Shown here piece after piece: positions 28,822-40,000 of a stretch of 64,000 bases of DNA (the first letter of the stretch is position 1; each line of letters begins with the position of its first letter). Under the pieces are notes generated by a model. That model was given only the letters and a program-made list of their open reading frames with translations, searched no databases and was not told the origin of the DNA. The stretch spans positions 47,665 to 111,664 of the forward strand of contig NZ_FMVM01000021.1 of assembly GCF_900102085.1 (NCBI RefSeq), in the 5' to 3' direction. This stretch comes from Paenibacillus polysaccharolyticus. Its GTDB lineage: Bacteria; Bacillota; Bacilli; Paenibacillales; Paenibacillaceae. The translations under genes and the position numbers were made by a program.

Positions 28822-30647
28822 GTGTGCGCCACCTCCCTGCGTTCGGCGGACTCGGTAAACTCCTGGTAGTAAGACTGGGCATACAGCCCATTCATCCCCA
28901 GTAATTGTTCATGAGTGCCCTTCTCCACAATATTTCCCTGTTCCATGACCCAAATCTCGTCGACACTTTGTACCGTAGAAAGTCGGTGAGCAATAACCAT
29001 CGTTGTTCTCTGTTTCATCAATACACCCAGAGCTTTCTGAACCGCACTTTCCGACTCCGGATCAAGGGCCGACGTAGGCTCGTCCAACAACAGCACGGGA
29101 GCATCCTTTAAAAAGGCCCGAGCCATGGCGATACGCTGACGCTGTCCGCCGGACAAAAATCCTCCGCGCTCTCCAACATACGTCTGGTATCCATCAGAGA
29201 GCTGCATAATGAAGGAATGCGCCTGAGCAACTTTGGCAGCTTCAATAATCGCGTCCATCGATGCTCCCTCCTGCCCGTAGCCAATATTTTCGGCAATCGT
29301 CCCGCTAAACAAATACGAATCCTGAGTGACCACGGAGAAATGTGACCGCAGTTGCTCCGGATCTGCACCATCAATCTGGCTGCCAAACACGCGGATTTCG
29401 CCTTCGCCTTTCTCCGGTAGCGGATAAAAGCCGCAAACCAGCTTAAACACCGTGCTCTTCCCTCCGCCGCTCGCCCCGACAAGAGCAATCGTCTTACCTT
29501 CCGGTACCGAGAAGCTAACATTCCGCAGGATCGGAGAGTGATCTTCATATCCGAAGGTTACATTCTTAAATTCAATAGGAGCTGCGTTCGCCTTCGGAAT
29601 TAAACGGCCATTTTCTGTTTCGGTTGGTTGCTCAACGATGTCGGAAACCCTTCTCAAGGCACCGGCCATTTCGAACGTACGCGTGATAAGCTCGGGAATA
29701 TGTTCCAGCGGTTCCAGACACAGATTCAGCAAGTATAAGAAGGCAACGAGTTCTCCTGCGCCTAACTGTCCTTGATAGATCAAATAACTTCCGTAACTGA
29801 CTGCAAAAATGATCGGACTGATCATCAGTGTAGAAAGCAACGGGTTAACCCAGGCTTCCCGCTTTTTCACGGCCAGTTTCTTTTGAGCTGTCAATTGCAG
29901 CAACACTTGGTAGGATCGAGATAACATCCCGGATAACAGGTAGCTTTTTACAACAGGCATCCCCCCGAGCGTATCCTGGAGGTTAACGTTCATTCGGCCC
30001 ATATTGGTCTGAGCTTCCTCCGTCAACCGCTCCAATTGCTTGCCAATCCACTGAGAAACCAGCAAGGCTACCGGAAATAACAGCAGACTGTACAGCATCA
30101 GCTCCCATTGGAGGTAGATTAAATATGCAAAACAGCCAATGAACAATAGCGGATGATAGAACCACTGGGCAAAATCCCGAATCATAAACTGCTGGATGAG
30201 CTGCAGATCATTGTTGATCCGTGACAGCATGTCACCAGAGTGTTGCTTTTCCAAATCGGAGACCCGAAGTTTACCGATATGACGCATGACATCGTTACGG
30301 ACATCCTGAACCGCAGAGGCACTGCTTCGCTCCACGCCGAAACTCATGAAAAACTTCGCAGGTACACCGATCAGGATGACCACAAAGACCGCATACACGA
30401 TCTGTAACACGATTGGCCCTGCCCCTTTCTCGGCCTGCGTGGTCAGTTGCTCGATCAGACTTCCCGTCCATATCTCAATGACGGCCGCAGCAATTGCGGA
30501 CAATATACCGACAATCATCCAGCCCTTGTGACGGCCTACATAAGACATCAGCCAGCGAAACGCTTTCCATGTGGCGTAAGCGGTGTGACGCTTGGAAGGT
30601 TCCACGGTAACTTGTTCTTGAACAAATGGCTGCTGCTCAGCTTCCAT
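28818..30647 (-). CDS. pmxC: ABC exporter PmxC (membrane-ATPase fusion)
   Basis: A 609-residue ABC exporter with a transmembrane domain (about 30-335) and an ATPase domain (about 365-600). Walker A is GASGGGKST, the signature LSGGQRQR, and Walker B VLLLDEPTSALD, all canonical. It probably pairs with PmxD to export the polymyxin. I chose ATG 30647 (MEAEQQPF) because GGAG stands six bases upstream. This start lies inside the end of pmxB, overlapping it by 11 bases. The frame stays open eight codons further without a better signal. Confidence 0.95.
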   Translation of the reverse strand: MEAEQQPFVQEQVTVEPSKRHTAYATWKAFRWLMSYVGRHKGWMIVGILSAIAAAVIEIWTGSLIEQLTTQAEKGAGPIVLQIVYAVFVVILIGVPAKFFMSFGVERSSASAVQDVRNDVMRHIGKLRVSDLEKQHSGDMLSRINNDLQLIQQFMIRDFAQWFYHPLLFIGCFAYLIYLQWELMLYSLLLFPVALLVSQWIGKQLERLTEEAQTNMGRMNVNLQDTLGGMPVVKSYLLSGMLSRSYQVLLQLTAQKKLAVKKREAWVNPLLSTLMISPIIFAVSYGSYLIYQGQLGAGELVAFLYLLNLCLEPLEHIPELITRTFEMAGALRRVSDIVEQPTETENGRLIPKANAAPIEFKNVTFGYEDHSPILRNVSFSVPEGKTIALVGASGGGKSTVFKLVCGFYPLPEKGEGEIRVFGSQIDGADPEQLRSHFSVVTQDSYLFSGTIAENIGYGQEGASMDAIIEAAKVAQAHSFIMQLSDGYQTYVGERGGFLSGGQRQRIAMARAFLKDAPVLLLDEPTSALDPESESAVQKALGVLMKQRTTMVIAHRLSTVQSVDEIWVMEQGNIVEKGTHEQLLGMNGLYAQSYYQEFTESAERREVAHT

Positions 30648-33600
30648 GCAGTACTCCAGTCTCCGCCTCAATCTGCCGCTTAACTTGCTCTAAAATATCC
30701 CGGATGACGACGGCCGTTTCGTCCACACGCACAAGCTCTAATAGTTCTTCATGCGCGCCTTCCAAACGATAGTCGGTGTAAGCTTGCCTTGTCGCACGCC
30801 TCCAGGATGGCAATTGGTGCTCCAGACGAAACGCCTCGCTGTCCTTCGCAATCAATTCATAAATCCGGGCCGAGATCGTTCCAGAATTAATAAGCTGTGC
30901 CTCGTACATCAAGGTCGCTTTAACCTTACGATGAACCCGCTCCCGTACGAGTGAGTTACTCATTAATTCCTTCTCTTCTTCGTCAAAATCGGCAAGCATT
31001 TCTGCAAGCTCTTTCTCTGACGTTTCAGCAGGCGTCAGCGTTTCCTTAATCCACGAGTCCACCATAAGCACGTCCGTTACGACATGCCCTCTTTTTTCCA
31101 TCACTTTAGCTACCTCAAACGTCAGGTTGCCTCCAAAGCAATAACCGAGTAACACGTAGGGCCCTTCTGGCTGGATGCGAACAATCTCATCCACATAGCG
31201 GTTCAGCATGGACTCGTAATCGGTGGCATCGTCAATAAAATCAATACCGTAGAGTATGAATCGTCCATCGAGCCTACTTGCGAGTTCCCGGTAACCTATG
31301 CCGAAGCCGCTACCGGGAGGGAAGCAGAACACGTTAAGATCACCTGTTTTATTCAACTTAATGAAAGAGTCTCCCCCTTGATCTAGCCCCATATCTCCCT
31401 CTCCAAAAGCCATGGCTTCAACGGTGAAATGATGGAACTCGCGGTTCAGCGGGATCTCAATTCCTGTTTCATCGTAAACAGCTTGAACGAGCCTCATCAG
31501 GCTTAACGAATTGCCTCCAAGTTCAAAAAAGTTATCCTTTACTCCGACCTGCGGAACGCCAAGCGTATCTTGCCATACACGGGTGATTTTCATCTCAAGC
31601 AACGTTCTCGGCGCGACATATTCGGCTTCCCTGGCCGCGGTTTCCCCTGGCGCGGGCAACGCTTTGCGGTCAATTTTCCCGTTCGAGGTCAGCGGCATCT
31701 GCGGAAGCTGAACGAAGTGAGAAGGAATCATATACCCCGGAAGTTGCTTGGAGAGTTCCTCCTTAAGTTCATGCGCCGAAAACCTGGTTTCTGCGACGTA
31801 ATACGCAACAAGAAGCTTATTACCGTTCGCGTCGTCGCGATCAAGCACTTTGGCTTCCTGCACAGCTTCAATCTTCAGCATCTGGTTCTCGATCTCATCC
31901 AACTCGATCCGGTACCCACGAATTTTCACCTGATGGTCGATCCGGCCCAGATATTCGATATTGCCGTCTGGCAACCAAGTTGCCAAATCGCCCGTGCGGT
32001 ACAGTTTCTCCCCCTTCACAAACGGGGAATCGACGAACTTCTCTTCTGTCAAGTCCGGACGGTTCAGGTATCCTCTCGCAAGGCCTTCTCCAGCAACGAA
32101 CATTTCACCCGCTACACCAATTGGAACGGGTTGGCGGTTTTCATCCAGAACATACACACGAAGCGTGGGGATAGGCTTGCCGATATTACTCTTCGCCGCC
32201 TCTATTTCGGTCCACGTAATTTCCTTATATGTCACATGAACGGTCGTTTCCGTAATGCCGTACATGTTGATCAGCTTTGTCTCCGGGTACTTCGTCTTGT
32301 AACCCTTGAGTAATAACGGACTGAGCGCTTCGCCTCCGAAGATGACGTTACGAATTCGTAGATGATATGCATGATCGACCAAGACCTTACGGAGCAACTG
32401 GTAAAAATACGTTGGCGTCTGATTCAAAATCGTAACTTGTTCGCGGCTTAGCAGCGCCAGAAAATCAGCGGGACTTTTCGCCGTCAGCGGTGGTACGATG
32501 ACCAGCTTACCTCCATTCAGCAACGCTCCGTACATTTCCCAAACAGAAAAATCAAAGCAGAAGGAGTGGAACAGTGTCCATGTGTCGGCTGGCCCAAAAT
32601 CGAACAAGTTCTTGTCGTTAAACAGAAGGCGCACGACATTTTTATGCTCAATTAGCGTTCCTTTAGGTTTACCGGTCGTTCCTGACGTGTAGATAACATA
32701 GGCCAAGTTCCCCGATCCAGATATCGGTTCTAAGTTCGAAGAGTCCAGTGTACCTTCGGAGCCGAGCCCATTCTCTTCCCAAACAAAATGATCTAATTCA
32801 AGCCGAGTCCCTGCGAAGTCGGTCTTTTCATGCAAATGCTTTTGAATCAGTAATAACAGTGCGCCTGAATCTTCAATCATGAATCGGATGCGCTCCTCTG
32901 GATAATCGGGATCGACAGGCACGTAAGCCCCGCCGGCTTTGAGAATCGCTAGGATGCCAACAACCATATCAATCGAGCGTTCGGCTAGAATCGCGACCAG
33001 TTGATCGGCTTTGACTCCTGTCTCCCGCAACTTCCGCGCAAGGCGGTTGGATCGTTCGTTTAATTCGCGGTAAGTCAACTGCGCTTCATTCATGATAACG
33101 GCTACGTTATTCGGGTAAAGCACTGCCCGTTCTTCAAATAAGCCGTGAATGGTTTGCCCACGTTCAAATCCGGTTTCGGTGTCATTAAATTGATTCAGGA
33201 GCGTTTCCCTCTCATCTGGAGATAGTACGTCGGCTTGTCCAATCTCCAGATCGGGCTGAAATAAAAGTAAGGATAGTAGCCGAACCAAATGGTCGGCAGC
33301 CTGTTCCACAAACGCATGCTCATACCGCTGCCCGTCATAACTTATCTCCAACTTGATCGAGCTGTCTTCGCGGTCGAAGCGAAAAATCATATCGTTCACC
33401 ATCCGGTTGCCCAGCGGTTCAGGATGAATAGGGGCGAAGGAGACCAAGGTATTAATGACTGGGAAGCCGTCCTTCGTGTAACCCAGATGGAGCGGCTCCA
33501 CCATTTTCCGAAAAGGCAGGTGCTGATGCTCCAGCGCCTCGCCGATGGAGGTTTTAATTCCTCCAAGTAACGTTTTAAGAGTCGTCTGATGGCTTACAGC

Positions 33601-33945
33601 CGTTTTGATGACCAGGATTTCATGCGACGTCGGCATCTCATGCGCTTCTGCATGATAAGAAGGCATACCGACCAGTACTTGACCCTGCCCTGTATATTTG
33701 AAAAGCAGGCCTTTTACTCCTGCCAAAGCAACCATGTATATCGCCAAATCGGAACCACTCGCTAGGCCAATAATTCTCTCCGAGAGCTCGCTTGGCAGAG
33801 TGCGGTGAATCAAGCCCGGCTTGGCCTGGACTTCCCCACTTGCAGATAATTTGGAGGATTGACTGTAAGGAAGGAAGCTCAGGCTATCACCGGCATCAAA
33901 CTTGCTGCTCCAGTATCGTTCTTCCTTTTCAAATAAAGATTTCAT
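30637..33945 (-). CDS. pmxB: Polymyxin synthetase PmxB: termination subunit, module 10 and thioesterase
   Basis: A 1102-residue NRPS. Residues 1 to about 235 are a truncated condensation-like segment without HHxxxDG. Then follow A10 (about 270-730; YTSGTTGKPKG near 425), T10 (LGGNSL, about 809) and a thioesterase (about 870-1090). Specificity residues DFWNIGMV indicate threonine, the tenth polymyxin residue. The thioesterase nucleophile motif reads GYCFGG (near 937): Cys replaces the usual Ser. In polymyxins this domain releases the decapeptide as a Thr10-to-Dab4 lactam. The start is ATG 33945 (MKSLFEKEE) with GGGGAGG five bases upstream; the resulting length equals that known for PmxB. An in-frame ATG at 34044 lacks a binding site. 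Confidence 0.96.
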   Translation of the reverse strand: MKSLFEKEERYWSSKFDAGDSLSFLPYSQSSKLSASGEVQAKPGLIHRTLPSELSERIIGLASGSDLAIYMVALAGVKGLLFKYTGQGQVLVGMPSYHAEAHEMPTSHEILVIKTAVSHQTTLKTLLGGIKTSIGEALEHQHLPFRKMVEPLHLGYTKDGFPVINTLVSFAPIHPEPLGNRMVNDMIFRFDREDSSIKLEISYDGQRYEHAFVEQAADHLVRLLSLLLFQPDLEIGQADVLSPDERETLLNQFNDTETGFERGQTIHGLFEERAVLYPNNVAVIMNEAQLTYRELNERSNRLARKLRETGVKADQLVAILAERSIDMVVGILAILKAGGAYVPVDPDYPEERIRFMIEDSGALLLLIQKHLHEKTDFAGTRLELDHFVWEENGLGSEGTLDSSNLEPISGSGNLAYVIYTSGTTGKPKGTLIEHKNVVRLLFNDKNLFDFGPADTWTLFHSFCFDFSVWEMYGALLNGGKLVIVPPLTAKSPADFLALLSREQVTILNQTPTYFYQLLRKVLVDHAYHLRIRNVIFGGEALSPLLLKGYKTKYPETKLINMYGITETTVHVTYKEITWTEIEAAKSNIGKPIPTLRVYVLDENRQPVPIGVAGEMFVAGEGLARGYLNRPDLTEEKFVDSPFVKGEKLYRTGDLATWLPDGNIEYLGRIDHQVKIRGYRIELDEIENQMLKIEAVQEAKVLDRDDANGNKLLVAYYVAETRFSAHELKEELSKQLPGYMIPSHFVQLPQMPLTSNGKIDRKALPAPGETAAREAEYVAPRTLLEMKITRVWQDTLGVPQVGVKDNFFELGGNSLSLMRLVQAVYDETGIEIPLNREFHHFTVEAMAFGEGDMGLDQGGDSFIKLNKTGDLNVFCFPPGSGFGIGYRELASRLDGRFILYGIDFIDDATDYESMLNRYVDEIVRIQPEGPYVLLGYCFGGNLTFEVAKVMEKRGHVVTDVLMVDSWIKETLTPAETSEKELAEMLADFDEEEKELMSNSLVRERVHRKVKATLMYEAQLINSGTISARIYELIAKDSEAFRLEHQLPSWRRATRQAYTDYRLEGAHEELLELVRVDETAVVIRDILEQVKRQIEAETGVLHGS

Positions 33946-33984
33946 GGATACCTCCCCTAAAATGAAGTGACCGCATGCCCCGCG

Positions 33985-34013
33985 CAGATCCAAAATGTTT
34001 GTTTTCGGATCTG
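33985..34013 (-). other. Hairpin in the pmxA-pmxB gap
   Basis: CAGATCC and GGATCTG with adjoining AAAA/TTTT form an 11-bp stem (one bulged base) in the 151-base space between pmxA and pmxB, 40 bases ahead of the pmxB start. No T-run follows, so it is not a standard terminator. It could be a processing or stability element. Confidence 0.45.
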
Positions 34014-34096
34014 TGCATCTATGGGCTTGCATGTTGTTCGTCATCTTACTTGGTATGCGTGCAGATTTCGCTAGACATCAAAGTACGTCTGTAGAG

Positions 34097-37000
34097 TTAA
34101 AACGCGAATTCGATTGTATCCACCGCATTCTTTCCGCCTGTCTCCGGTTTATGACATTCAATGCGGTTTAGCTCAAGCTGTGGATTTTCCACGATTTGAG
34201 ACAGCACCCGCAGGTAATCCTCGGACAGGGTACGAATCATCGTCTCTTTGAACAGTTTGGTGGCATAGAAGAAGCCTCCGCTCAGCGACCCGTTGTTTTC
34301 ATACATAAACAGGGTTAGATCAAACTTGGCTTCTTCCAACTGGTCGAGTTCAACATTTTTCAGGTTGACCCCTTCCAGTTCGACGTCTTGTTCTTCGATA
34401 TTTTGCAAGTCGAAAACAGCATCGAATAACGGGAAGCGGCCCGGTTCCCGCTTCACATTCAAACGCTCCACAAGCTCTTCGAACGGATAATCCTGGTTCT
34501 CAAAAGCACCCAAAGCTGTCTCCTTCACTTCTTCAAGGTAGGACAAAAACGTTTTGTCGCCTGAAGGACGATTGCGGAGCGCCAACGTATTAACAAACAT
34601 CCCGATAACTGGCTCCAAATCGGCATTCGTTCTTCCCGCCACCGGGGTACCCACGATGATATCCTCTTGTCCGCTGTACTTGGAGAGCAACAAGGTATAC
34701 GCCGCTAGTAGCACCATGTACAGCGTGCTTTCTTGCTGGGCTGCCAATTGACGCAATCGCTCAGAGAGAGAAGCATCAACGTCGAAATCCAGATGCATGC
34801 CTTCGTAATCGCGAATCGCAGACCGTTCATAGTCCATCGGTAAGTCGGCCCTTGGGAGCTCGCCTTCAAAGGCTTTCAGCCAGTACGCTTCCTGCCGCCC
34901 GATCCGGTCTTGGTAATCCTTAGAGTGTTGCCAAACAGCATAATCTTTGTATTGAATCCGTAGTGGAGGCAGTTCTTCACCGGCATATAAACTTGAGAAC
35001 TCATCCATCACAATTGCCATCGATACGCCGTCGGACACAATATGATGCATATCGAACAGGAGAATATGCAGGTCCCGCTCCAGTTCTATAACCCCGGCGC
35101 GCAGAAGTGGCGGCTTGCCAAGGTCAAACGGGCGAACGAAGCCGCGAATGGTCTGCTCCATTTGAGTCACATCCTCTGGATCTGCTTGATGGTGTTCGAT
35201 AGCAAAATCAACCTGCTGGTAAATGCGCTGAACCGCTTCACCCTTCATAACTTCAAAACCGGTACGTAGTGATTCATGGCGAGTTATCAATTTACGCATG
35301 GCATCTTCAAAACGCTCTAAATCAAACTCACCTTCCAACTGCACCAGTTCCGGCATGTTATAAAGCTGGTCTGCTCCGTCCAGCGTGTGCTGAATGAACA
35401 ATCGCTTCTGCGCAGAGGAGAGAGGGTAGTATTCTCTCACATCCGCTTGAGGAATGGCGTCATGCTCCCGGCGCTCCATCCGGGCGACTACCTCGGCCAT
35501 CGCTGCAATGGTCGAGTGACGGAATACGTCGCGCAGCGGCAGATTGACATTTAATTTCTTAAATACCTTGCCTGCCAATGACGTTGCCCGTAGAGAGTGA
35601 CCACCAATGTCAAAGAAGTTCTCGTACACGCCGATCTCCTTCGTTAGCCCCAGCACCTCTTGCCAAATCGAGGCCAATTTTATTTCCAGTTTATTGCGCG
35701 GTGCGACATACTCCACTCCGCTTCCTGCCTCCCCTTCCGGGGCTGGCAACGCCTTCCGGTCAATTTTTCCGTTTGGTGTCAGAGGCAGATGCTCCATCCT
35801 CACGAAGTACGATGGGATCATATACCCCGGTAACTCTTGTGCCAGCGCTCCGCGCAGATCATTCACTACCAGATCCGTTCCCGTGTCCACTGTGTAATAT
35901 GCACATAGCACTTTCTGCCCGTTTGCGTCATTTCGAACCAGCACCACGGCTTCGCGTACATTTTCCACCCGCAAGAGTTGTGACTCGATCTCGCCTGTTT
36001 CGATCCGATACCCCCGGATTTTTGCCTGGTTGTCCATCCGACCGATGAAGTCCACGTTGCCGTCTTTTGTCCATCTCGCCAAGTCTCCCGTGCGATACAA
36101 ACGCTCACCTAAGGCGAAAGGGCTGTCTACGAACTTCTCCTCCGTTAATTCTGGACGGTTCAAGTATCCGCGCGAGACCCCAACTCCGCCAATAACCAAC
36201 TCGCCCAGCACCCCGACAGGCACGGGATTTAAATGTGCATCCACAATGTAAAACTTCGCATTTAACCACGCCTTGCCGATAGGCACATGCCCTGTCTCGG
36301 GAAGCATTTCCAGTGGCTCATCATAGAAACTGGAGTCAATCGCCGCCTCAGTCACGCCGTAAGCGTTGATGATTCGGAATTGAGAGCCAAATCGTTCCTG
36401 CAAGGTTCGATAGTCTCCTACGCTGCAGCTGTCTGAACTTGTAATGAGCAGTTCCATCTGACTCATATCCAGCTGATTTTCATGCACATATTCCATAAAC
36501 GGCACAATCAGCGCTGGCGTCGATTCAAAAATGGTCACTTGCTCCTGCTCGATCCAGTGGTGCAGACGCGATGGATCGATCCGGTCGTCCTTCGGCACAA
36601 TGATCATTGCGCCTCCGTTGTACAGCGTGCGTGCAATATCACCCACGAACACGTCAAACGAGAAGCTAGCCAGCTGCAACAGCCGTACCCGGAACTGATC
36701 TAATCGGTATTCCCGTCGGTATCCTGCCGCCGTATTCACCAGGCTGCGGTGCTCGATCATGACGCCTTTAGGCTGTCCTGTCGTTCCCGACGTATAGATC
36801 ACGTAGGCCAGATCCTCTGGTCGGGCTTCATGGAAATCATCCATGCCAGAACTCAGCGGCGCATTGGCCCGCTCCTCGCTGTACGATGCTTCGTCATCAA
36901 GATACAACACATCCGCCAACGCCAGTTCCTCTTCACCCAGCCAAGCTTCAGCACGCTCTCGCAGTGGCGTTTGCGTGAGTAGCACCTTCGCTCCGCTGTC

Positions 37001-40000
37001 TTGCAGCATGAACCTCACGCGGTCTGCCGGGTAATCCGGGTCGAGTGGTACATAAGCGCCGCCTGCTTTCCAGACGGCCAGCACGGCTACCAGCAAATCT
37101 ACCGAACGTTCGGCAAGAATGCCGACGATGGATTCCCGGCCGATGCTACTTGCGCGCAGTGTAGCCGCCAAACGGTTCGCACGCTCATTCAGCTCCGCAT
37201 ACGTTAGACGGTCGTTCTCGTACACAACGGCCTCTGATTCAGGCGCTCGTTGCGCCTGTTCCTCAAACAGAAGGTGGAACGCAAGCGCTGGAGCCTTTTC
37301 TGCTTCTGGTTGTGCCGGGTTAAATGCGCTGAGCATTTCTTTTTCCTCAGCCGTTAACAAGCTCAGCTCAGCAATCTTCGCATCCGGACGGCTTACAATC
37401 GTGACGAGCAATTGCTCGTAATGTTTGGCCAGCCGTTCGATGGTCTCCCTTTTATAAAGAGCCGTCGCATATTCGAAGCTGTAATCCAAGCCGCCGTTCT
37501 CCTCACCCACATCCAAGCTAATATCAAACTTGGCGGTATCCATTGCGCTCGGATAAGAAGTCAAACGGAGCCCTTCCAACTCGAATTCCTCGTTCTCCGT
37601 ATTCTGCATCGTAAACAACGTGTCAAACAGGGGATTACGGCTTAAATCACGGGTGACTTGCACCTTGTCCACCAATTCTTCGAACGGATAGTTTTGATGC
37701 TCGAAAGCATGAAGGGTCGTTTCTTTAATCTCGTTCAGGTATGACAGGAATGTCTTCTCCGAAGACGGATAACTGCGAATCGCCAGTGTATTCAAGAAAA
37801 TCCCGATTAACGGTTGCACATCTCCATGGTTCCTTCCGGCAATTGGCGTACCAACAACTACATCTTCCTGACCTGAATATTTGTGCAGAAGCACGTTATA
37901 AGCAGCAAGCAACACCATGAACAGTGTCGTGCCCGTTTCTGAAGCCAACTGCTTCAGGGCATCGGTTTTCGAAACTTCTAAGAAAAACTCCAGTGTGTGA
38001 CCATCGTAGCTCTGCACAGCAGGACGCGGATAATCGGTTGGCATTTCCAGCACCGGAAGTTCTCCTTGGAACATGTCCAGCCAGTACGTTTCCTGATGCT
38101 GAAGCCGTTCCTTCTGCTCCTGTGAATGTAGCCAAACGGAATAATCTTTGTACTGAATACGTAAAGGCTCCAGTTGTTCTCCCCCATACAAGCGGACGAA
38201 TTCTTCAACAAAGATCTCCATCGATACACCGTCGGAAATAATATGATGCATATCGTACATTAGAATATGGCGTTCCGGAGCAAGCTGGACAAGGCCTACT
38301 CTCAGTAGCGGAGGTTTCGCCAAGTCAAACGGACGGACAAAACGATGAACGATCTCTTCGACCTCTTGCTCATCTGCTGAATAGAACTCCACGGCCAAAT
38401 TCAAGTCTTGGTAAATCCGTTGCGCTGCTTCGCCATCCACCATCTCGAAACCGGTGCGCAACATTTCATGTCTATCCACGAGCTTACGGAATGCGTCTTC
38501 GAACCTTGCACGATCCAAAGCCCCCTCTAGCACCATGGCTTCCGGCATGTTGTAACTAAGCTCCGCACCTTCTAGTTGATTCAAAATAAAGAGACGTTTT
38601 TGAGCAAAAGATTGTGGGTACACCTCACGTCTCTCCGCCAGCGGAATAGCAACGAATTTCTGCTCATCTAGCCGGGAAATGGCAACCGCCATGTTCTCGA
38701 TCATAGAATGACGAAACACCTCTCGCAGTGGCAGATCCACGTTTAACTCTTTATGAATCTTGCTGACCAGTGTCGTTGCCCGTAGGGAGTGACCGCCGAT
38801 GTCGAAGAAGTTCTCGTACACGCCGATCTCCTTCGTAAGCCCCAGCACCTCCTGCCATATCGAGGCCAATTTTCTTTCTAGCTCATTGCGTGGTGCGACA
38901 TACTCCGTTCCGCTTCCTGCCTCCCCTTCCGGCGCTGGCAACGCCTTCCGATCGATCTTTCCGTTCGGCGTCAGAGGCAGACACTCCATTTCCACGAAGT
39001 ACGATGGAATCATGTATCCCGGCAACTCTTGTGCCAGTGCACCTCGCAGAACGTTCATTGCCAGATCCGTTCCCGTATTCGTTGTGTAATAAGCGCATAA
39101 CATCTTCTGTCCTTCTCCATCAGTTCGAACCAGAACGACTGCTTCGCGAACACCTTCCACACGCAACAGCTTCGCTTCGACCTCACCTGTTTCAATCCGG
39201 TAGCCCCGAATTTTAGCCTGGTTGTCCATTCGACCGATGAAATCCACGTTGCCGTCTTCCATCCACCTCGCCAAGTCTCCTGTGCGATACAACCGCTCAC
39301 CTGCGGCAAACGGACTGTCTACGAACTTCTCCTCTGTTAATTCTGGACGGTTCAAATATCCGCGCGAGACCCCAACTCCGCCGATAACCAGTTCGCCCAG
39401 CACCCCCACAGGCACCGGATTCAGGTGCGCATCCACAATGTAAAACTTCGCATTCAACCACGCTTTTCCGATAGGCACATGCCCTGTCTCGGGCAGCATT
39501 TCCAGTGACTCGTCGTAGAAACTGGAGTCAATCGCTGCTTCCGTTACGCCATAGGCGTTGATGATTCGGAATTGCGAGCCAAAACGTTCCTGCAAGGTTC
39601 GATAATCGGCTACGCTGCAGCTGTCCGAACTTGTGATGAGCAACTCCATCTGACTCATATCCAGCTGATTTTCATGCACATATTCCATGAATGGCACAAT
39701 TAACGCTGGCGTCGATTCAAAAAGGGTCACCCGCTCTTGCTCGATCCAGTGGTGCAGACGCGACGGATCAATCCGGTCGTCCTTCGGCACAATGACCATC
39801 GTGCCTCCGTTATATAGCGTGCGTGCAATATCGCCCACGAACACGTCAAACGAGAAGCTGGCTAGCTGCAACAGCCGTACCGGGAACTGATCTAATCGGT
39901 ATTCCCGTCGGTATCCTGCCGCCGTATTCACCAGGCTGCGGTGCTCAATCATGACGCCTTTGGGCTGTCCTGTCGTTCCCGACGTATAGATCACGTAGGC

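Noticed and set aside
33946..34044. Extended pmxB start at ATG 34044
   Set aside because: No binding site, and the segment covers the pmxA-pmxB hairpin. ATG 33945 has GGGGAGG at five bases and yields the expected 1102 residues.
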